A stretch of 64,000 nucleotides of DNA from Ciona savignyi (Eukaryota > Chordata > Ascidiacea > Phlebobranchia > Cionidae): contig CH002030.1 in the NCBI GenBank assembly GCA_000149265.1, positions 59,568-123,567 on the forward strand, given 5' to 3'. The translations under genes were made by a program, and so were the position numbers. Under the pieces are notes generated by a model, which was given only the letters and a program-made list of their open reading frames with translations, did not search any database and was not told where the DNA came from. This document shows, piece by piece, positions 29,501-41,500 of this stretch. How positions within the stretch are numbered: the stretch's first letter is position 1; each line of letters begins with the position of its first letter.

Positions 29501-32500
29501 GATAGCATTTAAACAAGTTTTAAGTTTAACAGAGCATTCTATATTTTTCGTAGCAGAGTTCTGACTAGTGGTTAAAATTGCAAACTGATGTGTTCACATG
29601 ACCTCTTCTTTCCAGGTTGTTGTGAGGATCACTGATGTGGACGATTGCGTCCCAAAATTTGTGTCGGAATATTATGAAGCGTCTGTAACTGAGGAACTGC
29701 CTGGTGGCCAGGATGTCATACGAGTTCATGCTGTTGATTTGGACGGAGGGAACCATGATATGACATACAGGTTCGAATTTGTGGTTGTTTTATTCTCTTG
29801 TGTTTTTATGGAATTTGGATAGAATGGGTATGGTCGATTAACAAAGATGGGAAAATGGAACTTTTTGAAATATATCTTTTAAAATACTATATTCCTACAG
29901 TCGGATTTATTTAAATATTGCTTTATGTTGTATACATTATAGATGTAAGTGTTTCTTTTTGATCCACTGTGTTTAAGTAGCATTTGTTAAGTGTCTTGCC
30001 CAAGGCCGCAATCAACCAGCATATAGCTGGTTTAGAATATGTAGCCTATATAAAAGTAGTCCGATCTTGTGCAGTAGATATAACATCAGTTACATTTTAA
30101 CACTATTGGATAGATTTTAACATTCAAACTGTTGAATTACAGTTTGGAGTGGGAGAAGGGAAGCACTGCTTCCAATTTATTCACGATTGATTCCCAAACC
30201 GGACAAATCCGAACATTGAAACCCCTCGATCACGAGAAAGATCAGGATTTTGAGCTGAATGTTCTTGCTGAGAATGGTGCAGAGGACAGGACCACCGTCT
30301 ATGTGAAAGTCATCGATATAAACGATTCCCCTCCACAATTTACCAAACCACAATATTCAATTAACATACCGGAAAGGTAGGTGTTTGCCTTTTGTAAAAG
30401 TTTGAGTCACTGATTTTATTAAATTTTGATTATGCTAATTGGCAACCCGTTCCATGTGATGAACAGTGGAAGAATGACATTCATAATACTATGATGTCAT
30501 GGAAAATAAAATTACAGCATGTTAAAAAAATATGCAGCTGTAAATCCCTTCAAGAATTAGCTTTCAATTGTTTCCAGAAATTAATAATTATGATTTATCC
30601 TTTCAGCATTTCTGTGGGTCAAGTCACTGCGAGATTTCTGAGGATAAGTGACAATGACACAACTGCCAGTGCAGATACCCATGTCTACATCACCTCAGGA
30701 GATCCGCATGGCAAATTTAAAGCAATTTATAATAAAGGAAACCAAAACAAAAATGTCATCACTGCTGGGTTACAGGTGGGTTCTGTATAATTTGTGCAGC
30801 TTAATTTATACACACATGTCACTAAGAATTTATGTAGGCAATCATAAGTCTATAAGTATTGTGATGTATAAAAATAAGGTATATACTCTTTTTTAAGAAG
30901 ATTTAGTGCTTAAGTTGTGTAGTATTGCAGTTCTGCATTTAGAAAGGTGACATTAATACAAAATTATACTTAATATCACATTACACGCTTATGATATTCT
31001 TTCTTTTTTAGATTTTAAAACCATTGGACCGTGAAGAACAGGGCCATTATGACCTCACAATCATAGCAACTGATGGACTGCATTCTGCTACGAGTGTAGT
31101 GAGTGTGGAAATTGGCGATATAAATGACAACACACCCAAATGTAGCCAGGTAAGAAAGTTGTAAATTTTCCTCACATTAAATACTGATATCGGTAAAGAC
31201 TTCTTAATAGTACGATTATATTCAAGCAGTCACTGGCTTCGATTTTAGTGTTATCGTGTTCTCATTAATACACGACTAATGGTTTTAGCAATCTGACTGT
31301 GGCTATGAGGTATTCTGACTTGTGGCAAGCTTTTTGACAATCATCGTAAGAAGGAATGCGTTTTTTTGCCCGTTTATTTAATTTGTTATTTAGGTTCAAT
31401 TTCAAAATAATTTCAGAGGACTAATAAAATTATTTGTCAGGAATATTTTGAAGTTAGTTCTGGCTCTGTGCTTATTGTCAGTCTATATGTTCTGATTCCC
31501 AATTGTTTTGATCCACCAGCTTTGGTATGAGGGCAGAGTGAGTGAAGATGCTCCAACTCACACTCTACTGCTTCGTGTGGTATCTACTGATGCTGATATT
31601 TCAGAAGCTGGTCGTATCAGCTACCAACTATCAGGAACCGGTTCAAACCAGTTCAATCTGGATCCAAGAACAGGTTAGACTGTAGGAAGGACTGTGCTTT
31701 ACATAGCAAACTAAAAAAGACAACTTTTTCTTGTAGTTTTGTTTTAGTTGCACAAGAAAATTTAATTTCCAATTCCTCTAATAATTGTTAACAATAGTTT
31801 CTCTTTATTTAAATGTAATTTGTTTATGTTACAGGGGAGCTTCTAACATCAAGCCCGCTGGACCGCGAAACTACCTCAGAATACTGGCTCACTGCTATTT
31901 CTGTGGATGGAGGAGATAAGCAATGTAGTAGCAAGGTTTGTTTTAGTTTCTATTTTGTAATACATGTGCATGTGGTGATTATATAAGTTGTTAATCTTGA
32001 CATATTGTAATAATAGTTGCACATAATTTGTTGTTTCCTTTTCTAATCCACACAGTTTAGTTTAGTTTATTTTTTGTTTCCACGATAAAAACACCAGGCA
32101 GGAACTATTGATAATAGGCAGGAACTATTTGATAAATTTGGAAAACTGGGAAAACGGCAAAACGACAGTCATTTAAACATGTCTAAATAAGCAATAAATT
32201 ATTAAATTTCTCTATAATTAGATGCGGCCACTAAACCCCCCCCAAAAAAAACATAAGACATGTATATCTACTATGTGGTAGTATGTCTGGTATCAGCCCA
32301 CAGAAGATGGGATCAAACCAACCCTACCTACTTAATTATGTCATTTGGTCACTAAAATGTTACCCAATAATTTGGTGGATTAAGAATAAACTGTACAATA
32401 CCTCCATCATTACCCGGCAATGTATTTAAGATGTGGGCACACCATAATTTGATGATTGTTAAAGTGCAAACTGCATTTTTTCATGAACTTCTTTATCTTT

Positions 32501-35500
32501 ATTAATGTAACAAAAAAGAGAAAATAAAACTTACTGCACAATAAGTATCCTTCACCTTATTTATTGTATTCTTTGTGTGTTAAAACGGTAAAAAAAACAG
32601 CTTGTTTGTATTCCCAATCTTGCCATATTTTTTGGTATGTAGATCCCAGAAAGTTTATTTTTTATTTTAAAAAAACTTCTTACATGCAGCAGCCATTGAA
32701 TCTTGTCATATAAAACCATGTAATTTCTATCCACAGATCCACATCACAATTGAAGATGTGAATGACAATGCTCCGATATTTGAATCTGCATCACTGAGAC
32801 ATTCCACTCGGGAAAATACTCCAGTCAATTCATCTCTGCACAGAATCGTAGCTTTTGACCCAGACCAAGGTAAGTGGGATACTGGTACTTTAATAAACAT
32901 GCAATTATCAACTTATATTAAGTGTTCATTGATTCACCAAATACCATCAGTCTAGATGTAGTGACACTGCATTTGTTTCATTTTTTACATACAAAACGCT
33001 TTTTCAATTTTACAAAGCAACATCTTTTGTAATTATTAAATAAACATTTTAAAAATAAAATACCATGCCTCGGTTTATTATTAACAAAGCTAATAATATC
33101 TACCAGGTTCGAACGGGACAATTTCGTTTCAACTTCGGGACGATGTGAACAAACAATTCTCCATCGAACCACGAACTGGAGTCCTAGTGCTGAACAAACC
33201 TTTGGACAGGGAAACAGTTCCATCATACCAACTTGAAATAGTTGTAAGTTGTTTCAATACTTTCTGTTGACACATGCACAGTGATGTATTTTGTTTAAAT
33301 CTGAGTAGCAACAAACACTTTGCCAAATGAAGTGTGGGTTTGATATATAATGACTGTCAGTGTCCTTAATAATATTTCACTTTTTTGCAGTAAATATGTT
33401 ATTTAAGTATTTGTTTTATAATTTACACAAGTGCCACAATAAGTGTATATTATAATAGATTTTTTTAAATTGCAATTAATGACACATATCCCTTTTAATA
33501 TGAAGCAAGTTTTTATAATAATATAATAATTATTATGACATCACAGGCAATTGATGATGGGGCAGAGAGGATGTCATCAACAGCCACCCTTCACCTGCAA
33601 ATCCTCGATGTGAATGACAACCCACCTATCTTTGACCAAAATCAGGTAGATATTTTTGTTATAAAAGAATTACAACAAAAAAGTCTCTTAGTATGTTAAT
33701 ATCTGTGTCAAACAACCCTACACTTTTTCCTGAGGAAAGGCAATATGCACACAAAACTATCAACATAAGATAAATTTTCAAATATGTTCGGCTTTAACTG
33801 ACTTATCTAGGACAATGTTTTACCGAGTTTAGCTTTAAAGCCAGGTCTATGTGATCCATAACTATCATTATGTTGTAAGGTATTCTGTATAACTTTCCAC
33901 CATATTCACTCATTGTTTTAAACACAATTAAAAATTAGCTTTTAAAAATAAGCCACTTGATTTTTATGTAAATCGGTTTCAATCATTATTATAAGTTTAA
34001 GTTTTTTTCCATTATATATGTTCATGTATCTATTAAATATATTATTAACCACATAATATCACACAGTACTCCGCTGCCATCCCTGAAGACTCACAAGTTG
34101 GTTTGATAGTTGTCCCAGTAGCAGCTCACAGCTTAGACACAGGAGCAAATGCAAAGCTGAGATATTCAATAGTGCATGGGAACGAACATGGAAAGTTTGT
34201 CATCAACCAGGATTCTGGTAAGAAATATTTTACTCGAACTTTTTTGCATTTAGCTCTCGTTCTATGCAAATATTTGTTTGCCTTTGTCATGGATATGTTT
34301 AAATAGAATTTGATATTTTTTCTACATTATTTTCATTAATATGGATTAGTATAGTGTGCAAAGTAGTTGTCAAGTTAACTGCTTACAAACTATATAAGTT
34401 TATGGTTGAGTCATTCACTTGATAACTACAAATACTTAATCCAGCAGTTTATATTTGTTTTAATGATTTAAACTTAAGTTCTTAAGTTAATGGTGCTCAA
34501 CAACAGTAATCTTATGTTCAAGCAAGTTTTAGTTGTTTAAAAGCTGTTCATACTATTTTCAGGTGAAATCCGTCTAATCGCGCATGTTGATTTTGAAAGT
34601 GACCAGAGTTATGTGTTGACCGTATCAGCATCAGACAGAAGTTCCAACCCACTATCCACTGACTGTGCCGTGCGCATTGATATAATCGATGTCAACGATA
34701 ACTCGCCGATATTTTCCTCCTTGTCATACCAGGTGATTTGATATTGCAAAATACTATGTATGCTTAGTTCTAACACGCAACATTACACAGCTGTGTTACG
34801 AAGCATATTAAACAGACAAAATGCTGATTAATCTTTTTTGTTGGATGCTTTTGCCTATATTTTTGGTTTCTTTATAAATTTTTATCCTACAAATAAAATA
34901 CCTAGAAATTGCACGTTTCTATGTACATTCTAAATTTATAACCAATTATTTAGACTGATGTATCAGAAGATGCTGAAATCGGCCGCGTAATCATTTCTGC
35001 AAAAGCTACAGACAGGGACAGTGGAAATGCTGGCAATATTACCTATTCCTTCGCCCCAAATCAAATCCTACCATTTGCAATAAACTCTGATACCGGGGAA
35101 GTACGGATTTCTGACCCGGGATTGGATTTCGAAACACAGAAAACGTTTTCAATTCAAATCGCAGCTACCGATAAGGGTGCACAGCCGCGAAGCATGTCAG
35201 CAATTCTAACTGTCAACATAAATGACGTGAATGACAACCGTCCGGCTTTCATAGTCACACCTCCACCAAGTACAGATGCAGGCAGTGTGCAGTGTTCACA
35301 GGACTCATCGAATTGCACGGTTTTCGTCCACGAAAGTTCAAGCAATTCAGTTGTGCATGGGATCATTGGTTTGAATGCGTCTGATGCTGATGGGAAGACC
35401 AATGGAAAACCATTCAAATACAGAATTGCTGTAGGAAATACAGCAGGTGTGTGGGTGTTTTGTTCATTCCAATTCTAATGGTTTGATAATGTTTAATAAA

Positions 35501-38500
35501 AGATCATGTGTTTTAAAGCATCTGATGGCAATATTAATTGCAACAACAATTACCAAGCCCATGTATATACAGATGCTATGGATTGAATTATGTGTTTGGT
35601 GTTTTATACTTACGCATTAAGATTTTTTGTTTCAATAAGGCTCTTGATTTAAAGATTTATTTATAACATGCCAAAATATGAATGTTTGTATTCTTAAACA
35701 AGTTAAATATTTATTATCATGCTTTGTGTTTAGGTATCTTACTTTAAGTTATGCTTTGTATGCAATTTAATTTTATTAATATCTGGTAATGCTTGAAAAT
35801 TGTGCAAAATTCCAAATATATTTCCAGACCTATTTTACTTGGACCATCACAATGTCTTGAAATCTCGGCAACCGTTGCGATTATCGAATGACGGGACGCA
35901 GAGTCGCAACTCTCAGAGGTTGGTCCACCACTTGTCGTTGGAAGTGGAGGACTCTGGGAAGCCTGCTCCTCTTGTGTCGATTCCTCTTCTTCTAAACATT
36001 GTGGTTCTCAAGGAAAGCCAGTATGCTCCTGTGCTCACCTCCCATAGAGTCTACATTAGCGTGTTTGGAGGTAAAAAGTTGTTTATTTGCCAGGGGTTAG
36101 TTGCGTAAGTGGCTCTTATTTTCTGCGATCTTAAATTTTTCAAAAGTTATACATGTTCAAAAATTCTTTTTTCTGCATTTGCGTAGAAATATATAAATTA
36201 ACAGCATAAAAGTTATTGATGTACGCATATTCTTTCTAATAGTTGTTTGTAAGAAAATATTTCCTCATTTTTAGATGAGTTTTGCGGCGGTCAGATCACA
36301 CAGAGCCTCCATGCCACCGATCGTGATTTGTTCGATGCTGACAGACTGCGCTACTCTCTAGCGACACCTGATGATTTTGAAAATTTCCTTATCTACCCCA
36401 CTAGTGGTGCTATCATCTCTGAGTCACCCCTACAAACTGGAAGGCATACCATCTCGGTTAGAGTAAGCGATGGCAGTCGATTCAACGTTGCCGTTGTTCC
36501 AGTTACCGTAACCGAGGTCACGGAATTAGCGTTGCAAAACAGCGTCTCAATATCTTTCCAAGGGATCGCAAACAAGGAGCAATACCTTGCACTCTACCAC
36601 TCTTTATTCGTCGACCAATTAGTCGTCAGCGTTCTACCCAACGGGTTTGACCGGCATCGGGACCTGATTATAATTTCCCTCCAACAACACAATGACACCA
36701 TTGAGCTGCTGTTCAGTATAAAGCGCCCCCCTCCTGACACATACTCGCGCAGTTTTTACCAATCTAAACGACTCAAATCAAGTTTGGAGACGAACCGGGA
36801 ACTAATTGAAGAGAAGATGAGAATCAAAGTCTTTAAAATTGATGGAACATCGTGCAGCATCGCACAGTGCAGTCAAGGAGGGAAAGCTAGCTGTTTGCAA
36901 GTTCCTACACTTGAGCATTACAGTAAGCATAACATACCTGAGCCCGTGACCTCTGTAAGCTGGAGTTTGGTGACACCAAAATTCACACGGCAAACCCAAT
37001 GTGTGTGCCCACCTGGAACTGTACCCCCCAACTGTGACCCCATTTGCTCGGAACCCCACAACCCGTGCTCGGTCGGTCTCATCTGCACGATCGATCCGAA
37101 CGAACCAAATGGTTACAGATGTGCAAGCCCATCCCACACAGATTCAGTGATGTCATTTGCCGGCCAGTCATCAGTGCGATATAGATTAAGTGGACAAATG
37201 CGGCACAAACCATTCCAGGCAAACTTGCGGATCCGAACCTTTCAATCTAATGCAACTCTGCTGTATGCAAGCGGTAATCAAGACTTCGTACATTTGCAGA
37301 CATTTGGAGGCCTTGTAAAGTTCTCATTTGACTGTGGTGGTGGACCCCAAGTGATTATTCGCGAAACACAGAAGATAAACGATGGACATTGGCATGACAT
37401 TAGCGTGCAACCAATAAGTGAGCGCCGAAGCAGCCCATGCGCTTTCCAAATCATTGTGGACAAGATTTACTCAGCCAGATTGTCTGCTAGCTCAGGAAGG
37501 CAAAACCTGGACCTCACAAGCATCACTCTTGGGGAATTCCCTGGGTTATCAAGATCAAAAAGAAGCAGGGGTGAAAGAAACACACACCATGTGATCGAAA
37601 CAGGGTTCAGAGGGTGCATTGAAGATGTAGAAGTCAATGAAGTGGAACTGATTAATCTCACCCCGAATGCAAGGATATCGGGAATCGTCATGACCTCCAA
37701 GAAAGGAGTGGAAAACAGGTAATGTTTTATCAATTTCAGAATTCAAACACTCGGTGTCTATGGGGCCTATGTTGTCGAAATCTGGACCACGCTTTTAGGC
37801 CTCACCTTCCCCTAAAGCCGGCTCCCCCACAGTACTGGTTGTGCTTTACCGCATATTCTTCTTCAGAGCTCTATATTGTTTGGTCTTAATTAAATTTTGT
37901 TTGCACATTAAATGACATATTTCAACGACTGGTCGTTTTACCGTCTTTTCATGTTTCTTGTGACATGATTTGATTTGTTTACCATTTTTTAATACTAGGA
38001 CTAATAATTAATAACACTATACTGAAACTAATCTCATTAAAAATATAAATTCACATTTTTTTAACCAGTATTTTTTGGGAAACGTTATTGCTTGAATATT
38101 GTTTCTAACTTGGAATATATTACAATCACAGTTGTCCAGATGGAATAGTAACAATGGGAGCGTGCACCACTAACCCATGTTTGAATGGGGGAAGTTGTAC
38201 CCCGGTTGCAGACGGACACCACATATGTGAATGTTTGACCAACTTCGTCGGCGATCAATGTGAATTACTCGACCCATGCGGATCACAACCATGTCAAAAT
38301 AATGGGGTCTGCTTGACAACTGGCGTAGTTGCAAGGTAAAGCAACCACTTATCTAAGTAATCTTTAACTTAACAACTTCATTTAACTGAAACAATCATAT
38401 TTCGCAAACGTTTTATTTGTAAGATGATCTCTTTACATTGTGGGATTAAGAAAACATTTTTAGGAAAGAAAAACGTTTAAAAAAATGGCTTGTAGTCTAA

Positions 38501-41500
38501 AGGGGTGTTGTTACAATGTGCTCATTATTTAATATAACCAGTGGTTTAATTGGCTTGTATGTATTACCTTGATCCCTTATGTGTTCACATGTGGTAGCAA
38601 TAGCATAGATCAAACATTTAAACTGTCTGGAGTACCCCATATACTAATTTCCCTTTTTCTTTAGTTGTCGGTGCCTTCCTGGTTTCAGCGGTGACTATTG
38701 TCAAGTAGCGGTCAGTTGTCGGTCACTTAAACAATGCCAAAATGGGGGATCATGCACGATGGATAGCAGGGGTCACCCTTCATGTAGTTGTCTGACCGGG
38801 TGGTCGGGTAAACAGTGCGAACTCAACGTCAACGAATGTCTCACCCCAGCGGGGTTAAAATCATGTGGTCGGTTGGAAAATTGCTTCGACTATGCAGGGG
38901 GGTACGCCTGCAACTGCACCTCCAACGTCACCCCTGGTAAGATGGGATTCAAACGTTTGCTGGAATATATGAGATTAAACAAATTTTGCATATTAAAACT
39001 GATTTTTGTTTATAAGCTGTTGTTGTTAGCTTAAATATGTCAAGACCAATTTGTTTACACTTGTTTCGAACTTTGTACATTTTAGGCTCAAACTGTGGCT
39101 TATGTGTAATGTGTATACACAAATGTTTAAAATTTTTTGACTTAATAATTTCATTTTTTAGTCGGTCCAAGAGACCCAAGATGCAGTTCCTACTTTGCAC
39201 TGAATACCAGTCCTCCCAGAAGTGGTGGTCCCAATACCGCCATTGTAATTGCCATAGTGGTGGCTGTAGTGATTCTCTTTATTGTCGTAATCGTGGTGGT
39301 TGTGGTCAGGCGAAGAAAAAACAACAACACGGGGAACCGAAGGGGAAGCCACATGAGTAAGGAGTTCCAGCTTACGGATAGCTTCAACCCAGGTGCGGAT
39401 ACTACCATTTTTCCTCTGCATTTTTTTAATTAAGTAAGGTAGTTGAATCCTGCCGGTTACGATAGTGAAAATTGAATTTTCTTGAGGTTATCTCCACGCA
39501 GTGGAGGATTAGTCATCCAAAACTGTATAATGCCAAGTACTAAACCTGTGTATAAAGTGTGTTCTAACAATTTCTTGTGTAATATTAGCCACTGTATACC
39601 TACCAGCTTTAAAGAAAAAATGAAACTTCTGTGTTTTTCATGAATAGAAAATGAAGAAGTATTCTTTATTGTAAATCAATAATCTGCACCCAATTTAAAT
39701 AAACTACAAATACTTGGTTTAATTTAACAATTATTTTCCCCTCAGATAACATACGAAGACATCACACCCCACCCCCCATCCCAAGCCCCCCTGCCGGGTA
39801 CCGACCCACCTCGCGCGAGTTGTACGGATTCGATTCCAACAACCATCTTGACCAGGTATTTTCCTTTGTAGAAAGACATTTTAGAGAAAACCGGTCAACA
39901 TTAATCATTCCACATGCCCACAGCCGAAGTATTGCTCTGTTACATTAAAACTAGTAGGAAATGTCATTTTGATGACAAACTATTTCTGAGGAAATATGTG
40001 TTCGTTCTGTTAAGGATTGACCTTGTGACACTTGTAAATAAAATGGACTTCCAGTGCTTGAAATATGATCTGATCTGTTACAATGTACCTGTGCATAATA
40101 ATAATATAAATTTTGCGGCATTTCAATTGAACATTTAACCATCAGGAGCAGAGAAATCCACTTTTGTGTCGAGTTCGTCCACAGCTTCCTCCCATCAGTC
40201 CATCTTCTGCCTCCGATAACGATTCAATCAAGAAACCTCCAGCATCTTGGCAGGATTCCGATTCACGTCAGGTATGAAATAGGTCCATAATGGATGGATG
40301 ATTAGACTTTATACACAGGCACAATAAGTAAATCATCAGAATACCATGCACCCACCATTGGGTTGCCATACCAATCAGTATTAATTAAATACCTATCTAT
40401 CTGTCTGATACCAACTTTCCATTTTTTAATAAAAACTTTCAATAGATTTAAAATATCTTTATATTATAAACACAATACAGTAAAACAAATAATTAAATTT
40501 GTGGCCAAATACAGGATTTATTAATTTTATTGGCTTGTTTTTATTAAAAATAATTTTCGGTATAGTGTGTGCCTCTGCCTTTTATTAAGATTTAAAAGTA
40601 TGTACACATTGTAAAAGTGTTTCATATTACTTGTATATTATTATTTCATAAATAATCCCAGTGTGAATTAGTTCAAATAATTGTAAAACCAGAATATCGA
40701 ATCAATTTTTACTAGCCTTCATGCGAAATAACTGCAAATAACTGCTCTAATGTAATGCCCCTTGCCGGTATTTTACTTCTACTAACTTAACCTGGCTGAC
40801 TAACCTGTGTAAATGCAGTTTAACGGTTCAACGACTTCTGTACAACCCAGCTACAAGACGAGTGGTCTGTCGATCAATGATCAGCAAAGTAGGTTTCAAA
40901 TTTATAGCATGTTTGATTTATGTAAACAAATGAGTGTAGCATGACTTAGAATCTCGTCTAACAACTATCTAATGCTATTTTGTTATGTTTCCTGCTAAAA
41001 GATGGGGTAGAATCAGTTTTCATTTTCGGCTTTCTCCTTATTTTTTTGTCCCCTCAGTATGTTCTTTCACATAGATCTAACCTTTTCTTGTTCTCTTTCA
41101 CAATTCTCACTTAGAACTAACTTTGTCTGCCTTTTTTTCCGATCTCTCAAACAGTTCTCTCACTTAGATCTTCAGGAATGTTTCTCCCAACCGGAAGAGG
41201 TGATAAATTCATCTATTCCCTCATTTGTTCACCTCTGCATTCTATGTTACATTCACACTAGAATATAGTACAATAGACCAGAATAATTTCACTGTTTCAC
41301 TGCACTCAATTTTGTTTTAATTTAGTTTTACTACATTACAATTCATCAGATATCTCATGGTATAAAGTAAACTGGATAATTTAGTTTAACAAAATTATCC
41401 ATTATTTACTTAAATGTATATAAATCATTTATGAAACTACCTTCTCTATGTAGGACCAGTTGACTCTATAATACTCATACCGTCACTTCCCAATATATTC

